Shown in pieces: positions 29,529 through 37,891 of a DNA stretch of 64,000 bases. Both the position numbers and the translations under genes were made by a program. The DNA is from JALORV01 sp963702595. Lineage in GTDB: Bacteria; Pseudomonadota; Gammaproteobacteria; Burkholderiales; Burkholderiaceae_F. The notes beneath the pieces are model-generated. The model did no database searches and was not told the origin of the DNA. It saw only the letters and a program-made list of their open reading frames with translations. Numbering within the stretch: the stretch's first letter is position 1; each line of letters opens with the position of its first letter. The stretch lies in assembly GCA_963702595.1 (NCBI GenBank), contig CAVPDC010000014.1, positions 1 to 64,000 on the forward strand. The letters are read 5' to 3'.

Positions 29529-30188
29529 ATGCCGAGCCTGGTCACACAGCTGATCAACCTCTTCGCTGCTGTGTTGCTGCTGCTGTCGTTCGGGTTGCTG
29601 GCGCAGCGTCGCGTGCTGTCGCTGATCCATCTCTTCACGCTGCAGGGTCTCGTGCTGGCGGCTTCGACCACAACCATGGCCTACTTCACCGGCCAGCCGC
29701 ACCTGTATTGGTCCGCCGCGATCACGCTCGTGCTGAAGGTCTTCCTGATGCCCTGGCTGCTGCACCGGATGATCGAGCGGCTGAACGTGCGCTGGGACGT
29801 CGAGACGTTGATCAACATTCCGACCACGATGCTGATCGGCATCGTGCTGGTCATCTTCTCCTTCAATCTCGCACTGCCGATCTCCGGACTGTCGCAGTCG
29901 GTGGCGCGCGGCACGCTCGGCATCGCGCTCGCCTGCGTGCTGCTGTCGTTCCTGATGATGATCACGCGCACCAAGGCGATTCCGCAGGTCATCGGCTTCC
30001 TCGCGATGGAAAACGCGCTCTTCTTCGCCGCGACCAGTGCGACCTACGGCATGCCGATGGTGGTCGAACTCGGCATCGCGCTCGACGTGCTGGTCGCGCT
30101 GATCATCCTTGGCGTGTTCATGTTCCAGATCCGCGAGCAGTTCGACAGCCTCGACATCCGGCATCTCGAGAAGCTGAAGGAAGAGTGA
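29529..30188 (+). CDS. hyfE: HyfE-like membrane subunit
   Basis: A 219-residue membrane protein of the hydrogenase-4 component E family, whose N-terminal half is NuoK-like. Around seven helices are visible, starting LVTQLINLFAAVLLLLSFGLL and ending with a charged cytosolic tail (DSLDIRHLEKLKEE). In Hyf and FHL-2 complexes this subunit packs between the NuoL-like and NuoH-like subunits. Its TGA overlaps the next ATG by one base (TGATG). Confidence 0.88.
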   Translation: MPSLVTQLINLFAAVLLLLSFGLLAQRRVLSLIHLFTLQGLVLAASTTTMAYFTGQPHLYWSAAITLVLKVFLMPWLLHRMIERLNVRWDVETLINIPTTMLIGIVLVIFSFNLALPISGLSQSVARGTLGIALACVLLSFLMMITRTKAIPQVIGFLAMENALFFAATSATYGMPMVVELGIALDVLVALIILGVFMFQIREQFDSLDIRHLEKLKEE

Positions 30189-31645
30189 TGGAAGCACTCC
30201 TCGCCATCCTCGGAATCCCGCTCCTCGGCGCCGCCGTCCTGGGCCTCATCGGCCACCAGGACCGGGCCTCCGAAGTCAACGTGGCCTTCAGCCTCGCGAC
30301 GTTCATCGCCTCGGCGGTTCTCACGATCCAGATCATCGCCGATGGCCCGATCCTCGTTCTGCACGAGCAGTTCTTCGTCGACTCGCTGAACGTCTTCCTG
30401 GTGGCGCTGACCGCTCTCGTGGCGTTCACCACCGCCTTGTTCGCGCGACCCTATATGCGCATCGAGCGCGACCACGGCAAGATGACCCCGCCGCGCATGC
30501 GTCTTTTCCACAGCATGTACCAGCTCTTCAGCTTCACGATGCTGCTGGCGCTGACCACCAACAACATGGGCCTGCTTTGGGTCGCGATGGAGGCGGCCAC
30601 TCTCGCCACCGTTTTGCTGGTAGCTGTGTACCGCACGCCTGCGAGCCTCGAGGCCGCGTGGAAGTACTTCATCCTGTGCGGTGTCGGCATCGCGCAGGCG
30701 CTGTTCGGCACGATCCTGCTCTACCTCGCGGCCGAACGTGTCATCGGTGCCGAGGGCCGCGGCCTGCTGTGGACCTACCTCGATGTAGCGAAGGGACAAC
30801 TGGAACCGACGGTGATCTCACTGGCGTTCGTGTTCCTGCTGGTGGGCTACGGTACCAAGGTCGGCCTCGCGCCGCTGCATAACTGGCTGCCCGACGCGCA
30901 CGCCGAAGGCCCGACGCCGATTTCGGCCGTTCTCTCTGGCCTGCTGCTGAACGTGGCGCTCTATGCCGTACTGCGTTGCAAGGTGCTGACCGACGGTGCG
31001 CTCGGCACCCGTTTCGCCGGCGACCTGATGATGGGTTTCGGGCTGCTGTCGGTGGTGCTGGCGGCGTTCTTCATCTCGCGTCAGCGCGACATCAAGCGCA
31101 TGTTCGCGTACTCGTCGATCGAGCACATGGGACTGATTACCTTCGCCTTCGGCATGGGAGGCCCGATCGCCAGCTTCGCCGGGCTGCTGCACATGACGGT
31201 GCATTCGCTGGTGAAATCCGCCATCTTCTTTGCCGTCGGCCACGCGGCGCAGAAGGCCGGCACGCAGGTGATGGACCAGATCCGCGGCCTGATCCGTGTG
31301 AATCCCACCGTCGGCTGGGGCCTGATGGTGGGCACGCTGGCGATCCTCGGCATGCCGCCCTTTGGCGTGTTCGCCAGCGAGTTCCTGATCCTTACCACGG
31401 CGATGCGCGAGTTCCCGTGGACGACGCCGTTCCTGCTACTGGCGCTCGGCGTTGCATTTGCCGCTGTGCTATCGAAAGTGCAGCCGATGGTCTTCGGCGA
31501 GACGACAGTGCGGCCGCTGGCCCATCCGCCGGCGCTGATCCCCGTCTTCGTGCACCTCGGCCTTGCGCTGCTGCTGGGCCTGTACATCCCGCCGTATCTC
31601 GAAGGCTGGTATCAGCAGGCGGCTCGCCTGGTCGCCGGAGGTTGA
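30188..31645 (+). CDS. hyfF: HyfF-like second NuoL/N-family antiporter subunit
   Basis: A 485-residue ion-channel subunit, the second antiporter-like protein of the complex. It shows the canonical half-channel motif GYGTKVGLAPLHNWLPDAHAEGPTPISAVLSG and AYSSIEHMGLITFAFGMGG, with the conserved Lys and His residues in place. The start ATG 30188 shares a base with the hyfE stop. Length matches HyfF. No third antiporter (HyfD-like) gene is present in the cluster. Confidence 0.9.
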   Translation: MEALLAILGIPLLGAAVLGLIGHQDRASEVNVAFSLATFIASAVLTIQIIADGPILVLHEQFFVDSLNVFLVALTALVAFTTALFARPYMRIERDHGKMTPPRMRLFHSMYQLFSFTMLLALTTNNMGLLWVAMEAATLATVLLVAVYRTPASLEAAWKYFILCGVGIAQALFGTILLYLAAERVIGAEGRGLLWTYLDVAKGQLEPTVISLAFVFLLVGYGTKVGLAPLHNWLPDAHAEGPTPISAVLSGLLLNVALYAVLRCKVLTDGALGTRFAGDLMMGFGLLSVVLAAFFISRQRDIKRMFAYSSIEHMGLITFAFGMGGPIASFAGLLHMTVHSLVKSAIFFAVGHAAQKAGTQVMDQIRGLIRVNPTVGWGLMVGTLAILGMPPFGVFASEFLILTTAMREFPWTTPFLLLALGVAFAAVLSKVQPMVFGETTVRPLAHPPALIPVFVHLGLALLLGLYIPPYLEGWYQQAARLVAGG

Positions 31646-31648
31646 ACG

Positions 31649-33208
31649 ATGACCCGGCTGCGGACCGAATCCGGCGAACTCACGTTCGAGCGCATGAGCG
31701 GCGCCGTGCCGGCTGGCTGGACAACCGTGGACACTGCGCAATGGCGCGCGGTGGCGCAGGCACTGGCGCGCGAGGGTGCCACGCTCGTTTCTCTGTGGGG
31801 ATCGGACCGGCGCGACCTGGGCGATGGCCTGGCAATCATGGCGGCGTACTCGCGCGGCGACGAGTTGTTGTGCGCGCGCCTCCTGCTCCGTGCAAGTCCC
31901 TACGAATTTCCGTCGATCAGCTCCGAGTTCCCGGCCGCCAACCGAATGCAGCGTGCGCTGTACGACCTGCTCGGAGCCCGCGCGCTGGGCGACGACGACG
32001 AGCGCGCGTGGCTGCGCCAAGGCGCCTGGCCGGCGGACTTCTTCCCCCTGAGGCGCGATGCCGATGGCGCCCGCTCCTTCGCGCCAGAGCAGGAACACTA
32101 CGCATTCGTTCCAGTGACCGGCGATGGCGTGCACGAGATCCCGGTCGGTCCGGTGCATGCCGGCATCATCGAGCCGGGTCACTTCCGCTTCTCCGTGGTC
32201 GGCGAAAAGGTGTTGCGACTCGAGGAGCGCCTGGGTTTCGTGCACAAGGGCATCGATAAGCGCTTCGAAGGCATGCCACTGGACGAGGCGGTCCGCCTTG
32301 CCGGGCGCGTGTCGGGCGATTCGACGGTCGCCTATGCCTGGGCGTATTCGATGGCGGCGGAGTCCGCCGCTGGCGTGACCGTTCCCGCGCGCGCGACATG
32401 GCTGCGCGCGCTGCTGCTGGAACGCGAGCGCGTCGGCAATCATCTGGGTGATCTCGGCGCGCTCGGTAACGACGCGGCGCTGGCGGTCGGACTGGCGCAA
32501 TTCTCACGGCTTCGCGAGCAGTGGCTGCGAGCCAACGACCATGCCTTCGGCCATCGCCTGATGATGGACTGCATCGTCCCGGGCGGCACGCCGATCGATC
32601 CGGATGCCGGCCGGCTCGATGATCTGGAGCGCCAGTGCGGCGAGATTGCGCGCGAGGTCGCGACCCTGCGCGCGATCTACGACGAACACGCCGGACTGCA
32701 GGATCGCTTCCTGAACACCGGAGTCGTCACCCCGGAACGGGCGGCGCAGCTCGGTCTGCGTGGCCTCGCAGGACGCGCCAGCGGACAGGCGCGCGATGTT
32801 CGCGTCGATGCGCGACCGGCGCCTTACGACGCGCTCGACGTCAAGGCCGCGGCGGACCGGCGCGGCGACGTCGCGGCCCGCGTGGCGGTCCGTTTCGATG
32901 AAATATTCGAGTCGCTGCGGCTGATCGAAGCCATCGTGCAACGGCTCCCGGCAGGCGACGTGCACTGCGCAATTCCGCAAGTAGCCAGCGAGGGCATGCT
33001 TGGCGTCGGCTGGGTGGAAGGCTGGCGCGGGGACGTGCTCGCCGCCGTCGAGGTGGGTACAAACGGACGCCTGCGGCGCTGCCACTGCCACGATCCGTCA
33101 TGGCAGAACTGGCCGGTGCTCGAACACGCGGTGATCGGCAACATCGTTCCCGACTTCCCGCTGATCAACAAGTCCTTCAACTTGAGCTATTCCGGAGTGG
33201 ACCGCTGA
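31649..33208 (+). CDS. hyfG: HyfG-like large subunit lacking the NiFe ligand cysteines
   Basis: A 519-residue fusion of a NuoC-like N-terminal domain (about 1-140) and a NuoD/hydrogenase-large-subunit domain (about 160-519). Hydrogenase group 4 proteins hold NiFe with CxxC at both ends. Here the first site reads RVSGDS at 220-225, where RxCGxC is expected, and the last reads DPSWQN at 482-487, where DPCxxC is expected. The terminal NIVPDFPLINKSFNLSYSG matches the family closely. The protein therefore belongs to Ehr-type complexes, which lack the metal site, and should not make or use H2. The real substrate, perhaps a quinone or other redox partner, is unknown. Confidence 0.9.
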   Translation: MTRLRTESGELTFERMSGAVPAGWTTVDTAQWRAVAQALAREGATLVSLWGSDRRDLGDGLAIMAAYSRGDELLCARLLLRASPYEFPSISSEFPAANRMQRALYDLLGARALGDDDERAWLRQGAWPADFFPLRRDADGARSFAPEQEHYAFVPVTGDGVHEIPVGPVHAGIIEPGHFRFSVVGEKVLRLEERLGFVHKGIDKRFEGMPLDEAVRLAGRVSGDSTVAYAWAYSMAAESAAGVTVPARATWLRALLLERERVGNHLGDLGALGNDAALAVGLAQFSRLREQWLRANDHAFGHRLMMDCIVPGGTPIDPDAGRLDDLERQCGEIAREVATLRAIYDEHAGLQDRFLNTGVVTPERAAQLGLRGLAGRASGQARDVRVDARPAPYDALDVKAAADRRGDVAARVAVRFDEIFESLRLIEAIVQRLPAGDVHCAIPQVASEGMLGVGWVEGWRGDVLAAVEVGTNGRLRRCHCHDPSWQNWPVLEHAVIGNIVPDFPLINKSFNLSYSGVDR

Positions 33209-33723
33209 TGCTGCTGCTGGCCCGACAGATACTCAGGACGGGCATCTGCACCGAGCCGTCGCCCGAGCCGAACGACGACTGGCGTGTGGCCGGCGAGCGG
33301 ATCCAGGCCGACATCCTGGCGCTGCTGGGCCGCGCGCTGGCGATCCGGCAGGTCGATGCCGGGTCATGCAACGGCTGTGAACTCGAGATCCACGCGCTCA
33401 ACAATCCGTACTACAACCTCGAAGGCCGCGGACTGCACTTCGTGGCAAGTCCGCGTCACGCCGACATGCTGCTTGTCACCGGTCCGGTAGCGCGCAACAT
33501 GCGGGTCGCGCTGGAGCGAACGTATGAGGCCGTGCCCGAGCCGAAGCTGGTCGTGGCGATCGGTGATTGCGGGTGCAACGGCGGCATATTCGGCGAGAGT
33601 TATGCCAGTTGCGGCAAGGTTGCCACTGTCATTCCGGTCGATGTCGCCGTACCCGGGTGTCCGCCGCGACCACTGGAGATTCTGCGCGGCATCGTGACTG
33701 CCGTGCATCGACTGAAGGCTTGA
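33208..33723 (+). CDS. hyfI: HyfI-like NuoB-family iron-sulfur small subunit
   Basis: A 171-residue subunit holding one 4Fe-4S cluster, the proximal or N2-type centre. Ligand cysteines are C54 and C57 (SCNGCE), C121 (IGDCGCNGG) and C151 (VPGCPP), so the electron site is complete although the large subunit has no NiFe ligands. Its ATG shares a base with the hyfG stop. It is the last gene of the operon; no HyfH/HyfA-type ferredoxin subunit follows, so the entry point for electrons is not encoded here. Confidence 0.92.
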   Translation: MLLLARQILRTGICTEPSPEPNDDWRVAGERIQADILALLGRALAIRQVDAGSCNGCELEIHALNNPYYNLEGRGLHFVASPRHADMLLVTGPVARNMRVALERTYEAVPEPKLVVAIGDCGCNGGIFGESYASCGKVATVIPVDVAVPGCPPRPLEILRGIVTAVHRLKA

Positions 33724-33754
33724 GCCGGGCGCGCTCCGGTGATTCGCATGAGTA

Positions 33755-34264
33755 TCAACGGCCACCGGTGCGACGCGGGTCTTCCTCGATTGCCGTCGAT
33801 ACCACCTGACCCGCGGCGTTGAACATCACGACGAACATGCGCGTCTCGGCGCCGTCGTTGAAGCGCCATTCCCAGGCGGTTTCCTGCTTGAGCTTGTATT
33901 CCTGCTCGCGGCCGGGACGGCCGATGACCGCCAGCACATCAGCCTGGCTCTGCCCGGGCTGGATACGGCCGAAGTTCTGGCGCGTCAGCAGGTCCTCGCG
34001 GCCCTGGTACTTGCCGTCGGCGCCGATCCTGATCAGCAGCGTGTGCGCTCCCTCGGGGCCGAGTGGATAAACAAGTCCCTTGCCGCCGCCGACCGTGCGC
34101 ACGGATTCCGGCGTTCCGAACAGCTTGCGCACGTCCTGCTCGGTCGACTCGCCCGCTTTCAACCGCGTCAGGCGTAGATCCTCGTAGACCTGTCCGCTCG
34201 GATCGCAGGCCGACAAGCTGAGCAGCGCCCCGGCTGCGGCCAACGCACGTGCCATCCATCCCAT
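33755..34264 (-). CDS. SmpA/OmlA (BamE-like) outer-membrane lipoprotein
   Basis: A 169-residue lipoprotein with lipobox LSAC near residue 20 after the leader MGWMARALAAAGALLS. Two tandem BamE-like repeats are visible: LKAGESTEQDVRKLFGTPESV and IQPGQSQADVLAVIGRPGREQ, each followed by beta strands (VYPLGPEG, AWEWRFND). Proteins of this fold assist outer-membrane protein assembly, but this one is longer than BamE itself and its role is open. Start ATG 34264 has AGGAG 7 bases upstream. It is convergent with hyfI and divergent from the DUF3460 gene. Confidence 0.85.
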   Translation of the reverse strand: MGWMARALAAAGALLSLSACDPSGQVYEDLRLTRLKAGESTEQDVRKLFGTPESVRTVGGGKGLVYPLGPEGAHTLLIRIGADGKYQGREDLLTRQNFGRIQPGQSQADVLAVIGRPGREQEYKLKQETAWEWRFNDGAETRMFVVMFNAAGQVVSTAIEEDPRRTGGR

Positions 34265-34328
34265 TCCGGTTCTCCTGCTCGCGTAAACTTCTGCGCTCGA
34301 AGAATACACACGGAAGTTCGCTCCTCGC

Positions 34329-34523
34329 ATGGCAGGCAATTACGAATCGGAGATCACCCGCTTCCTGCGGGAGCTCAAGCGCCAGGACCCGGCGATCGCG
34401 CCGGGCCAGCATGAAGGGCGGGCGATCTGGTGGGACAAGAATCTCGATCCCGATCTCTATCGGCGGTTTCGCGAATCCCGCGTGCCACAGCCCGCATACG
34501 TCTATCAGCCGAAGGTCAAGTAG
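34329..34523 (+). CDS. DUF3460 family small protein
   Basis: A 64-residue protein, MAGNYESEITRFLRELK followed by the conserved WWDKNLDPDLYRRFRESRVPQ. This is the DUF3460 family, which is largely restricted to betaproteobacteria and is thus a taxonomic marker. Function unknown. Its stop directly abuts the TTG start of scpA, so the two are translationally coupled. Confidence 0.9.
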   Translation: MAGNYESEITRFLRELKRQDPAIAPGQHEGRAIWWDKNLDPDLYRRFRESRVPQPAYVYQPKVK

Positions 34524-35405
34524 TTGAACCCAACTGCCAAGCACACGGCGGGCCAGGCGCCTCAGGTCGATGGCGAGGCCGCGCTGGTGGTGGCCACGCC
34601 CGACTCGACCCCCGACGTCGTCGACGGCGTTGCCTTCGCCAAGCTCTATGGTGAGCCGCTCTTCAAGCTGCCGGAGGATCTTTACATCCCGCCGGATGCA
34701 CTCGAAGTGTTCCTCGAGGCCTTCGAGGGGCCGCTCGACCTGCTGCTCTATCTGATCCGCAAGCAGCACTTCAACGTGCTCGACATTCCGATGGCACCGC
34801 TGACGGTGCAGTACCTGGCGTACATCGATCAGATCCGCGAGAAGAACCTCGAGCTCGCCGGCGAATACCTGCTGATGGCCGCGCTGCTGATCGAGATCAA
34901 GTCGCGCATGCTGCTGCCGCTGCGCAAGGCCGACACTGGCGAAGAGGTCGAGGACCCGCGCGCCGAACTCGTGCGGCGCCTGCTGGAGTACGAGCGCATC
35001 AAGCTCGCCGCGCAGCAGCTCGACGCGCTGCCGCGCGTCGGGCGCGACTTCATCCGCGCTGTCGTCACCATCGAGCAGACGCTCGAGAAGCGCTTTCCCG
35101 ACGTCAATGTCGTCGAACTGCGCCAGGCCTGGGCGGACGTCATCACACGCGCGAGGCTGCACGCGCACCACCGCATCGCGCGCGAGGAACTCTCGGTACG
35201 CGAACACATGAGCTTCATCCTGCGTCGCCTGCAGAACACCCGCTTCGTGGAGTTCGCCGACCTGTTCGACGCCGCGCGGGGACCGCAGGTGGCGATCGTC
35301 CACTTTCTCGCCCTGCTGGAACTCGCGCGCGAAGCGCTGATCGAAATCACGCAGGCAACGCCGTTTGCGCCGATCTACGTCCGACTCGCGTACACCCCGA
35401 GCTGA
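34524..35405 (+). CDS. scpA: segregation and condensation protein A
   Basis: ScpA is the kleisin that bridges the SMC-ScpB condensin. This 293-residue protein has an acidic, poorly conserved N-terminus, then the kleisin core EVFLEAFEGPLDLLLYLIRKQHFNVLDIPM and YLLMAALLIEIKSRMLLP, and a C-terminal winged helix (FVEFADLFDAARGPQVAIVHFLALLELAREALI). The start is TTG 34524, immediately after the DUF3460 stop; the first conserved residues begin only near codon 60, so the exact start is uncertain. scpB is not in the window. Confidence 0.9.
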   Translation: MNPTAKHTAGQAPQVDGEAALVVATPDSTPDVVDGVAFAKLYGEPLFKLPEDLYIPPDALEVFLEAFEGPLDLLLYLIRKQHFNVLDIPMAPLTVQYLAYIDQIREKNLELAGEYLLMAALLIEIKSRMLLPLRKADTGEEVEDPRAELVRRLLEYERIKLAAQQLDALPRVGRDFIRAVVTIEQTLEKRFPDVNVVELRQAWADVITRARLHAHHRIAREELSVREHMSFILRRLQNTRFVEFADLFDAARGPQVAIVHFLALLELAREALIEITQATPFAPIYVRLAYTPS

Positions 35406-35440
35406 CCTGCGCCCACCTGACATCGGTTTTCGGGAATCTA

Positions 35441-35947
35441 ATGAAACTACGCTCCACCGTCGTCCTCCTTTCACTGCTCGCGGCGGGTGCTGCCCAGGGG
35501 CAGCTGAAACCTCCCGCCGAGCCCAAAGCGGCACCGGCAGCGCCGACCGTGCCCTCAGCACCGACCGCTCCGTCGCCTCCGCCGTCCGACCCCGTGGCGG
35601 ACGCCAAGAAGGAGGCTGCCTCCAAGATTGCGGCAGAGTGGCTCAAGCTGATCGACAACGCCGACTACGGCAAGGCATGGGACGAGTGTTCGGCGCTGTT
35701 CCGCGAGAAGGTCACACGGCAGCAGTGGGTCGACGGCATTCCGAAGAACCGTGCGGATTTCGGCAAATTGAACGCGCGCAAGCTGTTCGGCGCGGTCTAC
35801 CGCAAGACGATGCCCGGCGCGCCCGACGGTGACTACGTCACGGTTCGCTTCCTGAGCGACTTCGAGAAGAACCCCGCCGCGGAAGAACTGGTGACGATGA
35901 CTTACCAGGGCGGTGCGTGGCGCCCCCTTGGTTACATGCTGCGCTGA
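35441..35947 (+). CDS. DUF4019 exported protein
   Basis: A 168-residue exported protein. A signal peptide (MKLRSTVVLLSLLAAGAAQG) is followed by an Ala/Pro linker (residues 25-50) and a DUF4019 domain: AAEWLKLIDNADYGKAWDECSALFREKVTRQQWVDGI, NARKLFGAVYRKTMPGAPDGDYVTVRFLSDFEKN and GGAWRPLGYML. The family has a cystatin/NTF2-like fold; function unknown. Located between scpA and the convergent mod operon. Confidence 0.85.
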   Translation: MKLRSTVVLLSLLAAGAAQGQLKPPAEPKAAPAAPTVPSAPTAPSPPPSDPVADAKKEAASKIAAEWLKLIDNADYGKAWDECSALFREKVTRQQWVDGIPKNRADFGKLNARKLFGAVYRKTMPGAPDGDYVTVRFLSDFEKNPAAEELVTMTYQGGAWRPLGYMLR

Positions 35948-35988
35948 CGCGGCCTGCTCCCGCGGTTGCATACCTCCAGCTCGGCGCT

Positions 35989-36008
35989 CGCCCGCCCATG
36001 CGCGGGCG
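35989..36008. terminator. GC-rich hairpin between convergent genes
   Basis: Seven-base arms CGCCCGC and GCGGGCG flank the loop CCATGC, between the end of the DUF4019 gene and the end of modC. It is a possible bidirectional terminator without a T-tract. Confidence 0.4.
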
Positions 36009-36110
36009 GTCCCCTGAATCAACCGACCCGACGCGTCTGCGAGCGTCTGATCGGGCATGTAAAACTTGCCCCGTCGCGCCGCGCGCAAGTTCTGTGGGCA
36101 GTCTGGCCGC

Positions 36111-37217
36111 TCAGGCTCGCGGCCGATGCCGGACCGGCATGATGTGAATTCCTTCGGTGTCCAACGCGAGGAACACGCGCGTTCCCGGTTCGACTGGCCG
36201 GTTGCGCAACGCCTGCGTTGGCAAGGTGACCACCACGCGGGCGCGGGGAGGAGCGGCGAGCTCCGCCACGCACTGAGTGACGTCGCCGAGGGCAACGGAC
36301 TCGACCAGCGTCGCTTCGAACCGACGGCCCTCGCCATCTCGATCCCACGACAGTGAAATGCATTCGCCAGGCACGATCCACGTGACCGGCACACCGTCGT
36401 CGATCCGGCGCTTGTCGAGGACCGGCAACTGCGGCCCGCCGCCGGCGCTCCCCCATGTCAGCAGGCCCTGCTGCCCTCCCGGCGGCGCGCAGTGAAAGAT
36501 GCCGTCAAAGTGGTTGTGCAGCCCGAGCAAGTTCGCCACCCGCGCGTTGCGAGGATGTGCCAGCACGTGCGCGGGCGTGCCCGATTGCAGTGTCGCGCCG
36601 GCGTCGAGTATCACGATACGGTCCGCCAGACGTTGCGCTTCGGGCAGATCGTGGGTCACCAGCAGGATCGGCACCGACAGGGTTCGACGCAATGCCGCCA
36701 GTTCGACGTACAGATCCTGACGCGTGACCTGATCCACGGCGGAAAAGGGCTCGTCAAGCAGCAGAACCTGCGGCTCGCGCGCCAGCGCCCGCGCAAGTGC
36801 AACCCGCTGCTGCTGGCCGCCGGACAGCTGGGCCGGTCGCCTCTGTGCGTAGCCTTCGAGCCGCACGCTTTGCAGCAGTTGCCCGGCGTGGGCGTCCGCA
36901 TCCGCACGACTGCTGGCCAGCGCGACATTGCGCGCGGCGCTGAGGTGGGGAAAGAGTGCGTAGTGCTGGAACACGAGCCCGACGCGCCGCTGCTGCGGCG
37001 GTCGATCGATCCGATGGTCGACGTCGAACCAGACATCGTCGCCAACAGCGATGCGTCCGGACGCGCAGCGCGCCAGTCCGGCGATCATGCGCAGGATCGT
37101 CGTCTTGCCGCTGCCCGACGGACCAACGAGCGCGACCAGTTCACCGGCCTCGCAGGTGAATTCGGCATCCAGCGAAATTGGTGCCGCCTGCTGCAGCCGA
37201 ACCGAGATCCCAGGCAT
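36111..37217 (-). CDS. modC: molybdate ABC transporter ATP-binding protein
   Basis: A 368-residue ATPase: Walker A GPSGSGKTT, signature LSGGQQQRVALARALA, Walker B VLLLDEPFSAVD and switch His in LLVTHDLPEA. A C-terminal regulatory segment of about 130 residues with an OB-like fold (MOP/TOBE type, VESVALGDVTQCVAELA) follows. It powers molybdate uptake at the inner membrane. ATG 37217 overlaps the modB stop (ATGA). The Mo supply suits the Mo hydroxylase encoded at 12-16 kb. Confidence 0.9.
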   Translation of the reverse strand: MPGISVRLQQAAPISLDAEFTCEAGELVALVGPSGSGKTTILRMIAGLARCASGRIAVGDDVWFDVDHRIDRPPQQRRVGLVFQHYALFPHLSAARNVALASSRADADAHAGQLLQSVRLEGYAQRRPAQLSGGQQQRVALARALAREPQVLLLDEPFSAVDQVTRQDLYVELAALRRTLSVPILLVTHDLPEAQRLADRIVILDAGATLQSGTPAHVLAHPRNARVANLLGLHNHFDGIFHCAPPGGQQGLLTWGSAGGGPQLPVLDKRRIDDGVPVTWIVPGECISLSWDRDGEGRRFEATLVESVALGDVTQCVAELAAPPRARVVVTLPTQALRNRPVEPGTRVFLALDTEGIHIMPVRHRPRA

Positions 37218-37891
37218 CAGCGCTCCAGCAGCGCGCGCTTGCTGCGCTGGCCGGTGGCAAAGACGATCGACAGCGCCACCAGCGTGAATGCCACCAGCAG
37301 CAGCGACATCAGGTTGGCTCCCGCGTTGTCGAACGCCTGCACCCGGTCGTAGATCGCGATAGAAAGCGTGCGCGTCTCGCCGGCGATGCTGCCGCCGACC
37401 ATCAGTACGACGCCGAACTCGCCCAGCGTATGCGCGAAAGTCAGCGCGAGCCCGCCAAGGATGCCGGGCCACGCGAGTGGCAGCTCGATGCGCCAGAGTG
37501 TCTGCCACCGACTCAGCCCCGACACCCACGCCGCTTCGCGCAAACTGTTGGGGATGGCCGCGAACGCGCGCTGCACCGGCTGCACCATGAAGGGGAGATT
37601 CACCAGCAAGCTCGCAGCGAGCAGACCCTCGAAGGTGAACACCAGTCGCAGACCCGTCCACTGGTCGAGCCAGCGCCCCAGCGGCGAGGCCCCGCCGAAA
37701 GCGAGCAGCAGATAGAAACCAATAACCGTCGGCGGCAACAGCAGCGGCAGCATCACTGCCGCTTCGACCAGAGGCTTGAGGCGACCCTCACCGATGGCGA
37801 GTCGGCGCCCGAGCCAGAGCGCGAACGGCAACAGCAGCACGCAGGTGGCTGTTGCCAGCCAAAGCGAAATCCGTGTTGCGTCCCAGTCCAC
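37217..37891 (-). CDS. modB: molybdate ABC transporter permease
   Basis: A 224-residue inner-membrane permease with five to six helices and the EAA loop EAAWVSGLSRWQTLWRIELPLAWPGILGG that contacts ModC. LGEFGVVLMVGGSIAGETRT near the end is a strong ModB signature. The start at 37891 is GTG, directly after the modA stop. Length is normal. Confidence 0.92.
   Translation of the reverse strand: MDWDATRISLWLATATCVLLLPFALWLGRRLAIGEGRLKPLVEAAVMLPLLLPPTVIGFYLLLAFGGASPLGRWLDQWTGLRLVFTFEGLLAASLLVNLPFMVQPVQRAFAAIPNSLREAAWVSGLSRWQTLWRIELPLAWPGILGGLALTFAHTLGEFGVVLMVGGSIAGETRTLSIAIYDRVQAFDNAGANLMSLLLVAFTLVALSIVFATGQRSKRALLER

Noticed and set aside
26560..33723. A functional [NiFe] hydrogenase-4
   Set aside because: The large subunit lacks all four NiFe-ligand cysteines and no maturation protease or hyp genes are present.
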